Shown here piece after piece: positions 36,042-45,163 of a DNA stretch of 64,000 bases. Numbering within the stretch: position 1 is the stretch's first letter; the number at the start of each line of letters is the position of its first letter. This DNA is from Pirellulales bacterium (GTDB lineage: Bacteria > Planctomycetota > Planctomycetia > Pirellulales > Thermoguttaceae), in the NCBI GenBank assembly GCA_016935315.1, contig JAFGRD010000078.1, positions 1 to 64,000 of the forward strand. The letters run 5' to 3'. Below the pieces are notes generated by a model that ran no database searches, was not told the DNA's origin, and saw only the letters and a list, made by a program, of their open reading frames with translations. The position numbers and the translations under genes were made by a program.

Positions 36042-36917
36042 ATGCCTCTGTTACAGCCCGGGATCGAGGCCCAACGGCCTTCGCTGGCGGAGATCGTTCA
36101 ACAGATCGACGAAATCTCCACGCTTCCCCACATCGCGTTGCGAGTGATGGAGGTGGCCAATGATCCGAATACGGGGGCGGCCGACCTGAAAGAGGCGATG
36201 GAGAGCGATGCGGCGTTCAGCGCGCGGGTATTGCGGTGCGTGAATTCCTCGGCATACGCGGTGCGATCGAAAATCACCAATCTGCAGCAGGCGATTGCCT
36301 ACCTGGGACTGAAGCAAATCCGCAATCTGGCGATGACGATCAGCGTCAGTGAGCTGTTCCAGAAGAACGGCACGATCGGCCCCTACCAGCGCAGCGCGCT
36401 GTGGCGACATCTGGTGTCGGTCGGAATCTGCGCACGGATGATTGCCATGCGGCTGCAGTTCATGGATTTCGAGGACGTGTTTCTGGCCGGGTTGCTGCAT
36501 GACGTGGGCATTATTCTGGAAGACCAGCACGTGCACGAAGGCTTCTGCAACGTCATCGGCGCCTTGAAGGGCGATCGCACCCTTGCCGCCGTCGAACGCG
36601 AGCAGCTCGGCTTCGACCACACGGAACTCGGCGAGAAGGTCGCCGAATTGTGGGGGTTTCCCGAAGGGGTCCGGGCGTCGATTCGCCGCCATCACATGTC
36701 CGTCAGTTATAAGGGCGAACACCTTACGACGGTGCGATGTGTGGAAGTGGCCAATCTGCTCTGCACGCTCAAGGGCATCTCCTCCGTCGGCATGAAGCTG
36801 GTCCGGTTTTCCGGTCCGGCCATCGCCGGACTCTCACTGACGCGCGACGACGTGGCTATTCTGGCCGAGGATCTCGACGACGAGCTTGCCGCAAACGCCG
36901 GCCTCTTCCAGGCCTGA
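36042..36917 (+). CDS. HDOD-domain signalling protein
   Basis: A 291-residue protein made almost entirely of one HDOD domain, a catalytically degenerate relative of HD phosphohydrolases used as a scaffold in signal transduction. It begins with IVQQIDEISTLPHIALRVMEVAND, the usual HDOD entry. It contains the module VNSSAYAVRSKITNLQQAIAYLGLKQIRNLAM, and then LAGLLHDVGIILEDQ, which still shows an HD pair. The stop at 36917 is 10 bases from the start of the hybrid kinase, so the two are very likely co-transcribed and act in one pathway. Confidence 0.92.
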   Translation: MPLLQPGIEAQRPSLAEIVQQIDEISTLPHIALRVMEVANDPNTGAADLKEAMESDAAFSARVLRCVNSSAYAVRSKITNLQQAIAYLGLKQIRNLAMTISVSELFQKNGTIGPYQRSALWRHLVSVGICARMIAMRLQFMDFEDVFLAGLLHDVGIILEDQHVHEGFCNVIGALKGDRTLAAVEREQLGFDHTELGEKVAELWGFPEGVRASIRRHHMSVSYKGEHLTTVRCVEVANLLCTLKGISSVGMKLVRFSGPAIAGLSLTRDDVAILAEDLDDELAANAGLFQA

Positions 36918-36927
36918 GCAACACAAG

Positions 36928-38721
36928 ATGGACGGCCTTCTCCACAACTTGACGGGCCTGCTCGACGCAGTGGCTGCCATTGGCACGGAATCCGGCCATC
37001 CCGGCTTGCTCGGAGAGATACTCCATGCGTTCGAGCCGGCGCTGGTGTTGGTGGCCGACGCCAAGGGGAGCCTGATTGCCTCGGAGATGCTGGACGACCA
37101 GTTGGGGCACCACCTGGCGGAACCGCTGGCCGCCGAGTTGGCCGGCTGTCTGGCTGCGGAGGATACTTGCCGCCTGGAGTTGACCAGCGACGCCGGTCCG
37201 CACCTGGCCCTGGCGGCGCGGATGCCCGGCGGTCTCTGGGGAGAGTTTCTGGCGTGTGTGCTGCCGCGAAACGAGGTCTACCGGCGTCGTCTCGAAGAAA
37301 CCCGCACCGAGTTGGTCGTGTGCAGTGCGTTTGCCTGGGCCGCCCTGCACAATCGCACGGACGACGGTAGGCTGCAGCGTCGCATCCAGCACTTGCTGGC
37401 CGAGCGGGAGACGCTGAAGGCCTCTCACGCGGAGGTGATTGCGGCCATTTTGGAGGAGCGCGAGGAGCGACGGCGCCAACAGCAGGAGAAAGCCGCTTTG
37501 CAGGAGCTCGTCGAAGCCGCCGAGGCCGCCAGTCGCGCCAAGAGCGCGTTCCTGGCCAACGCCAGTCACGAGCTGCGCACGCCCATGACCGCCATTCTCG
37601 GCTATTCCGATCTGCTGGCCGACCCCGGAATCTCGGAAGGCCTGCGCGACGCACACGTCCAGACCATTCGCCGCAACGGCCACATCCTGCTGGAGCTGAT
37701 CGACAACATTCTCGACCTCTCGAAGATCGAAGCGGACAAGATGCCGGTCCGGCGCAGCGAATGCCCGCTGTTTCAAATCGTCGAGGAGTTGGTGTCGCTC
37801 TTGCGGGTCAGGGCCACGGAGGCCGACCTGAGTCTGGACATCGACTACGTGTTCCCCCTTCCGGAAACGATTCGCACGGACCCGGTTCGACTGCGGCAGG
37901 TGATGATGAACCTGATCGGCAACGCCATCAAATTCACCGACCGGGGCGGCGTGCGAGTCCGTGTCCGTTGCCGGCGACCGGACGGCGAGCCGGCTCGGGT
38001 CGAGATCGCGGTGGCCGACACGGGCATCGGCATGGACGACGCCACGATCGCCCACCTGTTCGAGCCCTTCACGCAGGCCGACACCTCTTCCACCCGCAAC
38101 TTCGGCGGCACCGGATTGGGACTTGCCATCTCCAAACGCCTGGCCGGCATGTTGGGCGGCGATATCGCCGTGGAGAGTGAGCCGGGCAAGGGCAGCACTT
38201 TCACGTTGTCCATCGACGCCGGTTCCCTGGACGGCGTGGCCATGCTCGACGCACCGCCCAGGACGATCCTCCAGGCAACGGAATCGGCGACGTCGGATCG
38301 CCGGCGAGCACTTCGCGGTCGAGTGCTGTTGGCCGAGGACGGCAAGGATAATCAGCGCTTGATTTCCGCGATTCTCACCAAGGCCGGCCTGGAGGTGAGT
38401 GTGGCCGAAAACGGCCGAGTCGCCTACGAGACCGCCGCGGCGGCGGCCGCGGAGGGCAACCTTTTTGACCTGATCGTCATGGACATGCAGATGCCCGAGA
38501 TGGACGGGTACGACGCGACGCGGCGGCTCCGGCAGGACGGCTGGCGAGGCCCGATCGTGGCGCTGACGGCCCACGCGATGGCGGGAGACCGCGAGAAGTG
38601 CCTGGAAGCCGGCTGCGACGACTACCTGACCAAACCCATCGAGCGGAACGCCTTTCTTGACGCGGTCCAGCGATACCTCGCTGCCGCCTTGGCTGCCGGA
38701 TCGGATTCGCAACGCCCCTGA
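36928..38721 (+). CDS. Hybrid sensor histidine kinase with C-terminal receiver
   Basis: A cytoplasmic 597-residue kinase; I see no membrane segment. The N-terminal 150 residues resemble a sensory domain of unclear type. A coiled coil (about 150-205) leads to the HisKA box ANASHELRTPMTAILGYSDLL with His near 213. The ATPase domain shows NLIGNAIKFTD (N box), DTGIGMDD (G1) and GTGLGLAISKRLAGMLGG (G2). A receiver domain follows (about 465-590), with an acidic LLAEDGKDNQ, the phospho-acceptor in IVMDMQMPEMDG near 518 and the Lys in LTKPIERN. Start is ATG 36928. Its partner is the HDOD protein just upstream. No output domain is present, so signal passes on to another protein. Confidence 0.93.
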   Translation: MDGLLHNLTGLLDAVAAIGTESGHPGLLGEILHAFEPALVLVADAKGSLIASEMLDDQLGHHLAEPLAAELAGCLAAEDTCRLELTSDAGPHLALAARMPGGLWGEFLACVLPRNEVYRRRLEETRTELVVCSAFAWAALHNRTDDGRLQRRIQHLLAERETLKASHAEVIAAILEEREERRRQQQEKAALQELVEAAEAASRAKSAFLANASHELRTPMTAILGYSDLLADPGISEGLRDAHVQTIRRNGHILLELIDNILDLSKIEADKMPVRRSECPLFQIVEELVSLLRVRATEADLSLDIDYVFPLPETIRTDPVRLRQVMMNLIGNAIKFTDRGGVRVRVRCRRPDGEPARVEIAVADTGIGMDDATIAHLFEPFTQADTSSTRNFGGTGLGLAISKRLAGMLGGDIAVESEPGKGSTFTLSIDAGSLDGVAMLDAPPRTILQATESATSDRRRALRGRVLLAEDGKDNQRLISAILTKAGLEVSVAENGRVAYETAAAAAAEGNLFDLIVMDMQMPEMDGYDATRRLRQDGWRGPIVALTAHAMAGDREKCLEAGCDDYLTKPIERNAFLDAVQRYLAAALAAGSDSQRP

Positions 38722-39168
38722 CTTTGCCTCGCGCGATCGGATCGGCTGGACTACCTTCCTACAGTCCTCGATGCCCTCGGCTTCCAGATACAGGGGCAGC
38801 CGTCTCCCGTCGACGGCGTCAGCCTGTTGCCGCTGATCGAAGGCAAGATGGCCGGCCGACCCAGGCCGATCGGCTTCCAGTCGGGCGGACAAGCGGCCCT
38901 GGTCGACAACCGCTACAAGCTGATCAAGCCCGAGGGAAGAAGGCGATCCGGACGGGGGCAAGAGGGCGGCCCGAGCGAGTCGAAAACGGACTGCCTGCTC
39001 TTCGATCTGGTGGCGGATCCCGGGGAAACCAGGGACCTGGCCGCCGAAAAGCCGGAAATCTTCGCGGCCATGAAGCAGGCGCTGCAAGCGTGGCAGCGCT
39101 CCTGCCAACACAGCAGCCAAGGGGCCGACTATCGCGACGACCAGGCGGCGCAGCAAGGAACACCTTGA
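38722..39168 (+). pseudogene. N-terminally truncated sulfatase relic
   Basis: Immediately after the TGA of the hybrid kinase, in the same frame, a coding-like segment reads LDYLPTVLDALGFQIQG, VDGVSLLPLIEGKMAGRP and QAALVDNRYKLI. It ends near LFDLVADPGETRDLAAEKP. That is the C-terminal part of a formylglycine-dependent sulfatase. The catalytic C/S-x-P-x-R signature and the whole N-terminal domain are missing and there is no start codon. Part of the frame is shifted upstream of 38827. It is most likely a leftover of a deletion. Sulfatases are numerous in planctomycetes, so this may be the remnant of a larger sulfatase locus. Confidence 0.75.
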
Positions 39169-39253
39169 CGCCGCCGCCGGTCAGCGGGTAGCATGGGTGT
39201 TCTTGCGGTATCCCACCTGCGAAGCGTCAACTCGTTCGGTTCAAGGATGAACG

Positions 39254-40648
39254 GTGATGACGACGGAAGCGGCTACGCTGCACGGAGGACTCTGCCCTGC
39301 GACCGCGGGCCAGTCCGCCGGTGAATCCAGGCTGCACCGCCTCGCCGGGTTCTTCACGGAGGCCAGCCGCAGCCTGACGGTTGCCCTCGGATTCGCCATC
39401 CCGGTCTCGACGTCGCTGACCGAAGGGCTCTTGGTGCTGTTGCTGATCTGCTGGCTCCTTTCGGGCGATTACGCGGGGCGGCTGCGCCAGATCCGGGGCA
39501 ACCCGGTCGCGGTTTGGGCCCTGGTGCTGCTGGCCGTTTACGCGGTCGGCGTGACCTACAGCTCGGCCGCGTTGTGGGAAGCGGGCGACACGCTGTTCAC
39601 CTACCGGAAGCTGTTGTACGTCGCCGTCTTCCTGACCGTATTCAGCGACGCCCCGACGAGGGAGAGGGCGATGGCGGCCTTCGTGCTGGCGATGTTGGTG
39701 ACGCTAGTCGCCTCGTTGCTGATGTGGCCGGGACTGCTGGCGTCGAAATGGGGGATGCCGGACAATTGCGCCTATTTCAAGAGTCACATCGACCAGAACA
39801 CGATGATGGCCTTCTTCGTGGCCGTTTTGGCCAATCGCGCCCTGGCCACTTCTCGTTACCGGTGGTTGACGATCGCCGTCATTTTGATCGCCGGCTACAA
39901 CATTCTGTTCATGGTCGACGGGCGCACCGGCTATCTGATCCTGTTTGCCCTGATTTGCCTGGTCCTGTTTCAGAAGAAGGGGATTCGAGGGCTGGCAGCG
40001 GCCGGGGCGCTAATACTCGGCCTTAGTGCCGTTGCCTACACGTGCTCGAGCGAGTTTCGCACCCGCGTGGATCTGGCCGTCGGGGAAGCCCGAGACTACT
40101 ACCTCGAAGGGCGCAACACGCTGGACTCGTCGATCGGGCAGCGTTTGGCGTTCTACAAAGCGAGTCTGGACGTGGCTGCAAAAAGCCCGCTGATCGGCGC
40201 GGGCACCGGCAGCTTCCGCAACGAGTATGAACAACGCACCACGGTCCGTCGCGATCCCCCCGTCTGCTACCCGCACAGCGAATACTTCAGCGCCCTGGTG
40301 CAAACCGGACTGATCGGCCTGGGCGTGTTTCTCTACTGGCTCTACGTCCAGTGGACCTGCTGCAAGCGGGCGTTGCCGCACCTGGCGCCCTTGGCCCAGG
40401 CGCTGATCGTCACGTTTGCCGTGGGAAGCCTGGTCAACTCGTTCATGACGCATACGGCCATCGGGTTCCTCTACTGCTATTTTCTTGGGCTGTGCTTCGC
40501 CGACATGCGCACGTCCGGCTCGCAGCCGGCGGCGCACGGACCCGGGGCTCACGAGGCGATCCCGGAGGTCTCGGGCGCAGAGGCACGCCTTGCGAGCCCC
40601 GCGGGGCGATCCGATCTGGCAGGGCTGGAGCATGCGTCGTCGCCGTGA
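39254..40648 (+). CDS. O-antigen ligase family membrane protein
   Basis: A WaaL-like protein that would join an undecaprenyl-linked glycan to lipid A-core on the periplasmic face of the inner membrane. Of 464 residues, about 400 form 10 or more hydrophobic segments, starting near residue 40. The large periplasmic loop near 260-330 contains SIGQRLAFYKASLDVAAKSPLIGAGTGSFRNEY and then HSEYFSALVQTGLIGL, the Wzy/WaaL signature with its catalytic His. GTG 39254 and ATG 39257 are both possible. The final 33 residues overlap the opposite-strand GT87 gene by 100 bases. It is the first gene of the LPS block. Confidence 0.88.
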   Translation: MMTTEAATLHGGLCPATAGQSAGESRLHRLAGFFTEASRSLTVALGFAIPVSTSLTEGLLVLLLICWLLSGDYAGRLRQIRGNPVAVWALVLLAVYAVGVTYSSAALWEAGDTLFTYRKLLYVAVFLTVFSDAPTRERAMAAFVLAMLVTLVASLLMWPGLLASKWGMPDNCAYFKSHIDQNTMMAFFVAVLANRALATSRYRWLTIAVILIAGYNILFMVDGRTGYLILFALICLVLFQKKGIRGLAAAGALILGLSAVAYTCSSEFRTRVDLAVGEARDYYLEGRNTLDSSIGQRLAFYKASLDVAAKSPLIGAGTGSFRNEYEQRTTVRRDPPVCYPHSEYFSALVQTGLIGLGVFLYWLYVQWTCCKRALPHLAPLAQALIVTFAVGSLVNSFMTHTAIGFLYCYFLGLCFADMRTSGSQPAAHGPGAHEAIPEVSGAEARLASPAGRSDLAGLEHASSP

Positions 40649-41823
40649 TGGTGCGGCGTCGGCTCCCCCTTGTGCACGACCAACCAGAGCGCAAATGCCG
40701 CCACACCCAGGGGCGGAATCACCGGCGCCGCGGAGCAATAGGGCAACAGCGCCCGCTCCACTCCCCCGGTGCCCAGCAGGCCGGTCATCAGCCAGGCCGC
40801 GGTGCTCAGCACGCGGCCCTTCTTGCGGGCGAAACTGACCAACAGGCCCCAGGTCGCGATGGGCGCGATGATCATGTACGTGAGGCGCTCGGTGCCCGGC
40901 CCGAACAGCAATTGCCAGCAGATCCAGATCGACAGCAGGGCCGTCAGTTGGTATCGGACGCTCTGCGTGCGCCGCGACTGCCAGAGCCACCAGCCGAGGA
41001 CCGCCGCGGCCGTGGCCAGTTGGAGCGCCATGTACCAGTGCCCCGGAACCGGCGCGTGGATGTTTTCCCAAATGGTCCAAGCGTCGCGCTGTCCGGCCCA
41101 ACGCTCCGGCGCCCGAGAGAGCAGGCTTCCGTACCAGAGGGAATACTGGTGACAGACGGTGCCGAACGGCCGCGTCAGCCACGGCAGCAAGGCCAGGGCG
41201 GCAGCCGCCACGGAGAACCGCCCGATCAGTTGCTTCGGCCACCGCGCGACCAGCAGCAGCACCAACGCCACCGGCCAGATCTTGATGAATGCCGACATGG
41301 CCAGCAGGGCCGACGCCGCCCACCAACGCTTTTTGATGATGGCCGCCGCGGCGAACACGGCCAGCGCGAACAGAAGTGTGTTGCTCTGGGACGACCAGAT
41401 ACCTCGCACCGACCCGACCAGGGCCAGCCCCAGAAAGAGCCCCTCGCGCCACGGTGGCCATGCGCCGGGCAATACGTCGCGCACCAGCACGCGCAGCGCC
41501 CAGACCAGCAATCCGATGCTCACCAGGTTCCACAAGACGCCGCCCAGCCAATTCGGCAGCATCCCGAAAGGCGTAAACGCCAGGGCAAACGTGGGGCTGT
41601 AGAAGAAGTACGGATCGTCGTACAGCGACGTGTTGCTCCACCAATGTCGAGCGGCGTCTGCAAACACCGGGTAGACCGAATGCGCATCACGCTGAACGAT
41701 CATTTTGACGCTGACCGCCACCGCCAAGACGATCCACAACGTCAGTGCTCGCTGGATCCAGATCTGGCCGTCCGGTCGGTCCGCAGCGATCCCGTCGCGC
41801 GATAGCGCCGTTTGCATGTTCAT
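40549..41823 (-). CDS. GT87-family (DUF2029) integral membrane glycosyltransferase
   Basis: A 424-residue polytopic transferase of the GT87 family, whose members use polyprenyl-phosphate sugars, typically mannose, in the periplasm. A first helix near residue 27-45 is followed by DPYFFYSPTFALAFTPFGMLP, where the acidic residue before the aromatic motif is typical of GT-C enzymes. About nine more membrane segments follow, including GIWSSQSNTLLFALAVFAAAA and SAFIKIWPVALVLLLVARW. The C-terminal tail (about 35 residues, rich in His and Ser/Pro) extends into the overlap with the O-antigen ligase gene. It starts 13 bases after the GT4 gene stop, so it is the last gene of the waaF-kinase-GT4-GT87 run. 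Confidence 0.85.
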   Translation of the reverse strand: MNMQTALSRDGIAADRPDGQIWIQRALTLWIVLAVAVSVKMIVQRDAHSVYPVFADAARHWWSNTSLYDDPYFFYSPTFALAFTPFGMLPNWLGGVLWNLVSIGLLVWALRVLVRDVLPGAWPPWREGLFLGLALVGSVRGIWSSQSNTLLFALAVFAAAAIIKKRWWAASALLAMSAFIKIWPVALVLLLVARWPKQLIGRFSVAAAALALLPWLTRPFGTVCHQYSLWYGSLLSRAPERWAGQRDAWTIWENIHAPVPGHWYMALQLATAAAVLGWWLWQSRRTQSVRYQLTALLSIWICWQLLFGPGTERLTYMIIAPIATWGLLVSFARKKGRVLSTAAWLMTGLLGTGGVERALLPYCSAAPVIPPLGVAAFALWLVVHKGEPTPHHHGDDACSSPARSDRPAGLARRASAPETSGIAS

Positions 41824-41836
41824 CCTCCAAGCCGGT

Positions 41837-43039
41837 TCACACTTTCCAGGCCGTCCCCACCGGCGGCCGAGCGGGCGGCTTCCGCGAAACGGCGGGCCGG
41901 CGCATCTCGATCACTTCTTCATAGACGTCCAGGATCTCGTCGACGTTGCGCTTCAGCGTATGGCGCAGGGCCATCTGTCGGGCGGCACGCGCCATTTTCA
42001 ACCGCAAGGATTCGTCGAACAGGGCCCGCATCCGGTCGGTCAGCTCGTCCACGTCGGCCGGATCGGAAATCAGCAGCCCTTCGGTCCCCTGGGTAAGCAG
42101 CTCCGATACCCCGTTGATCCGCGTGGTGAGAATCGGCAGGCCGCTGGCGGCCGCCTCGAGCACGACGAGGCTGCACATGTCGTAGAACGTCGGGTGGACG
42201 TAGAGGTCGGCCGCCGCATAATACGGCACGGTGTCGTCGACCGCCCCGAGGAAGCTCACCGAGCCGCCCAGGCCGAGACGCCGCGCCGTCCATTCCCAGG
42301 GGCGCAGGTGTTTCCCTCCCACGACCGCCAGGTGCAGCGGCACGCGCTCCGCCGTAAGCCGGCTCATGGCCCCGAGCAACGCGGGCAGACCTTTGAGGCG
42401 GAAGTTGTGGGCGACGATCAGCGCCAACACGGTCTCGTCGCTGACGCCCAGCCGCCGGCGGACCGCACGACGGTGCAGGCCGCGATGCTCCGGCGAAAAG
42501 CGAACCGTATCCACGCCGTTGTAGACGATCCGAATCCGCTCGGAAGGCACGCCGTGAAACCGCCGGAAGTCGTCCGCCGCCGTTTCGGACAGCGCCAGCA
42601 TGATCTGTCCGTTGTCGGCATATTGTCGCGACACGAGCGTCCGATACTCGCGTTGCCGCGGCAGCCATCGATCGACGCGTTGTTTCAGCGGCCGGAGCCA
42701 AGGCGCCACCAGGCGCAGCTTCCGCTCCGTCACCGAGGCCCAGGAGCCGGCGTGCGGATGGAACACGTCGCAATACCAGCCCACCCCCATGTCGTGGATG
42801 ATATCCGGCGCGATGGCCATCAGCTTCGCTTGAGCCGCCTCGGCAAACGCCAGCCGCGAACGAACGCGCCGGACCGGATGGGCGACAATCGACAGGTGGC
42901 CAACCTGTTCACCAAAACGTTGGGCAACCACGTGCACTTCGTGACCGCGCTGCACCAGCGCCGCGGCAAACTGCGTGGTCCACTGTTCCGCGCCGCCGCG
43001 CCGCGGGTCGAGTTGCTTCAGCACCAAGGCGACTCTCAT
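41837..43039 (-). CDS. GT4-family glycosyltransferase of LPS core synthesis
   Basis: A 400-residue GT-B enzyme likely to add a sugar to the LPS core. It starts at ATG 43039 with MRVALVLKQLDPRRGGAEQWT, the acceptor-side glycine motif. DIIHDMGVGWYCDVFHPH follows. The C-terminal half contains YNGVDTVRFSPEH, VAHNFRLKGLPALLGAMSRL and the donor-site region YVHPTFYDMCSLVVLEAAASGLPILTTRINGVSELLTQG. The ATG overlaps the stop of the kinase gene (ATGA), so the pair is translationally coupled. Its layout resembles the WaaG-type transferases found beside WaaP kinases in enteric core loci, though homology at that level cannot be claimed by eye. Confidence 0.88.
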   Translation of the reverse strand: MRVALVLKQLDPRRGGAEQWTTQFAAALVQRGHEVHVVAQRFGEQVGHLSIVAHPVRRVRSRLAFAEAAQAKLMAIAPDIIHDMGVGWYCDVFHPHAGSWASVTERKLRLVAPWLRPLKQRVDRWLPRQREYRTLVSRQYADNGQIMLALSETAADDFRRFHGVPSERIRIVYNGVDTVRFSPEHRGLHRRAVRRRLGVSDETVLALIVAHNFRLKGLPALLGAMSRLTAERVPLHLAVVGGKHLRPWEWTARRLGLGGSVSFLGAVDDTVPYYAAADLYVHPTFYDMCSLVVLEAAASGLPILTTRINGVSELLTQGTEGLLISDPADVDELTDRMRALFDESLRLKMARAARQMALRHTLKRNVDEILDVYEEVIEMRRPAVSRKPPARPPVGTAWKV

Positions 43040-43950
43040 TTGCCGAACCCCAGCTTCCTGGCGACTCCCAGTTTCCGGTCCATGATCTGATGCTTGGCCA
43101 GGATCTCGCGGATCAGCCGCTTGTCGGCCACGGTCAGTCTGCGCCCACCCAGGTAATGCCGCATGAACAGCATGCGATGCGTACACTTGATCCGGTCGCA
43201 AGGGGTCGACCACGCCAATTGGGCCAGGTCCTTGACGATCCATCGCCGGCGGAAACGGCGGCGGTGTTGCACGCGCTGCAAGTCGATCAGCTTGATGTCG
43301 AACACGCCGGGTTCCGGCTCCCTCACAAAGAAATGACAGCAGTAAAGGTCGCGATGGTTGTAGCCACCCTGGTGAAAACGCCGCACGATCCCGGCGACCT
43401 GGCGGATCAGACGATCCAAGTCGCGGTCGCGACGCGTGCCGCGGCGCAGCTCGCGCCGGGCAAACCGCCGGCGCAGGAAATCGTGCAACTCGACGTAGCC
43501 CTCGAGCTCCTCGGTCAGCACGAACGATTCGGTCAGGCCGTCGGCGTGAAGCCGCTCGCCGTAGGCGATCAGCCTCATGACCTCGACGCCCAAGGCGGTC
43601 ATGGATCGGACGTTCTGAGCCTCCACGCGCCCCGCCGTGAGCCCCGGTCCAATTCCCAGCGTGGCTCGCAGGCGGCTGCACCACGAACGAACGTGGTGCT
43701 TCTTCAGGAACGCACCGCGGGGCTGCGGGTGGGCGCCGTCCAACCTCAGGTGCCAGTTCTCGCGATCCTCCAGCGCCCGCAGACAATCACCCGCGGCACA
43801 ACGCATCACCGCTTCAAAACCGGTCAGCCCCGCCTCGCGCAACGGTTGCCGGAAGCGGCCGTCGAGCCACATCTTCCCGTCGCCGGCCGGTTCCAGGCCC
43901 GTGCTGGCCGGATCGGGGGTCCTCGTGGAGTGGTGCTGGCTGCTGATCAT
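43036..43950 (-). CDS. WaaP-like lipopolysaccharide core kinase
   Basis: A 304-residue member of the eukaryotic-like kinase superfamily used to phosphorylate LPS core sugars. The N-terminal lobe holds MWLDGRFRQPLR and a Lys-containing strand (FLKKHH). The catalytic loop reads QGGYNHRDLYCCHFF, with HRD, and the metal-binding Asp is in KLIDLQR, an IDLxR form typical of WaaP and Kdo kinases. The C-terminus has WIVKDLAQLAWSTP. Like WaaP, it lacks the canonical DFG. It lies directly between waaF and the GT4 gene. Phosphate groups help Gram-negative outer membranes bind divalent cations, a natural role here. Confidence 0.88.
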   Translation of the reverse strand: MISSQHHSTRTPDPASTGLEPAGDGKMWLDGRFRQPLREAGLTGFEAVMRCAAGDCLRALEDRENWHLRLDGAHPQPRGAFLKKHHVRSWCSRLRATLGIGPGLTAGRVEAQNVRSMTALGVEVMRLIAYGERLHADGLTESFVLTEELEGYVELHDFLRRRFARRELRRGTRRDRDLDRLIRQVAGIVRRFHQGGYNHRDLYCCHFFVREPEPGVFDIKLIDLQRVQHRRRFRRRWIVKDLAQLAWSTPCDRIKCTHRMLFMRHYLGGRRLTVADKRLIREILAKHQIMDRKLGVARKLGFGK

Positions 43951-43951
43951 C

Positions 43952-45007
43952 CTATGCCGCCTTACTCGATTCCTCGCTTTGGAGGAGTCGAACGACTTCC
44001 GGGTACACCATGCCGGCCGTCAGATCCCGCATACACTTGTGATGCTTCAAGGGGCAGACCCGCTCGCGGCAACCCGTACATTCCAAATCAAGCCGCAGAT
44101 CCACCGCCCTGACCGTGGGGTTCTCGCTCCAGATCGGCAACGTCGGCCCGCGCAGCGTAATCACCGGCTTGCCCAGGGCCGCGGCGACGTGACGCGGGCC
44201 GCTGTCGGTGGAAACCATCAAACGGGTCCGGCGGATGCACGCCTTGCTGGTGCCCAAGTCCAGCGGCTGGTCGGCCATCGAGAACACGCGGTCGTGGTCC
44301 GCGCAGCGGAGGATCTCTTGGGCGTCGCAACGCTCGCTGGGGCCGCACACCACCAACACGTCATGATCGAGCCGGCTGGCGATCAGTCGGGCCAGCCGCC
44401 CGAAGTGCTCGGCAGGCCAGAATCGAGCCGCCCCGTTCGAGCTGCCCGAGTTCAACGCCACCACCCGCCCGTCCGTTCGCAGCCCCAACTCTCGCCACAC
44501 GGCGTCGGCCGACCGTTCATCCCGCTCGACGGTGGCCAACTCCAAACGCGGCGACTCCGGGGCGCACCCCAAAGACCGAGTCAGTGCCAGGTAGACGTCG
44601 ACCACCGGAGCGTCCACCAGCCGACCCCGTACGCGACGCGGATACAGCCGACCGGTCAGCAGCGGCCCTCGCCCATTGCGAACATAGCCGATCCGCTGCC
44701 TCGCCCCGCCCAGCCAGGCCACCAACGCCGTCCGCAGTGAATTGGGCAGCAACACGGCCAAATCGAATCGCTCCTGCCGCATCCGCCGCGCCAAGGCCAA
44801 CATCCGCAAGGCGGGATCCTCCGCCCGCGGATTGTAGAACCACTGCTCATCGAGCCAATCCGTGCCCGAGAGTACCTCGGACAAGTACGGCCGCAGAATC
44901 CCCACCAGATGAGCGTCGGCGCCGAAGTGGTGGCGCAACGCCCGAATCGTAGGCGTGGCCATTACCAGATCGCCAAGCCAGTTCGGCAGGAATAGGGCGA
45001 TTCGCAT
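43952..45007 (-). CDS. waaF: Lipopolysaccharide heptosyltransferase (WaaF-like, GT9)
   Basis: Transfers heptose from ADP-heptose to the inner core of LPS at the cytoplasmic membrane. The 351-residue product has the GT9 N-terminus RIALFLPNWLGDLVMATPTIRAL. It then shows DLAVLLPNSLRTALVAWLGGARQRIGY. The C-terminal domain carries VVALNSGSSNGAARFWPAEHFGRLA and the nucleotide-binding LMVSTDSGPRHVAAALGKPVITLRGPT, characteristic of heptosyltransferase II. The tail has four Cys (LECTGCRERVCPLKHHKC), a common feature of this subgroup. It is separated from the kinase gene by one base, indicating an operon. Confidence 0.9.
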   Translation of the reverse strand: MRIALFLPNWLGDLVMATPTIRALRHHFGADAHLVGILRPYLSEVLSGTDWLDEQWFYNPRAEDPALRMLALARRMRQERFDLAVLLPNSLRTALVAWLGGARQRIGYVRNGRGPLLTGRLYPRRVRGRLVDAPVVDVYLALTRSLGCAPESPRLELATVERDERSADAVWRELGLRTDGRVVALNSGSSNGAARFWPAEHFGRLARLIASRLDHDVLVVCGPSERCDAQEILRCADHDRVFSMADQPLDLGTSKACIRRTRLMVSTDSGPRHVAAALGKPVITLRGPTLPIWSENPTVRAVDLRLDLECTGCRERVCPLKHHKCMRDLTAGMVYPEVVRLLQSEESSKAA

Positions 45008-45163
45008 GGGGGGCCGCCAGCCAATCGGCAGGAGCCTGGAGAAAGCAGGAGATTTAGGAAACTTGCGTCGCGGCCCTGCGGCCGGATCGAGAGAGGATAC
45101 TCGCAGCAGGCGTTCTCACCAATAGCAGATGGCCCCTTGCCCGCGAATGGGAGCCGGATGCGG

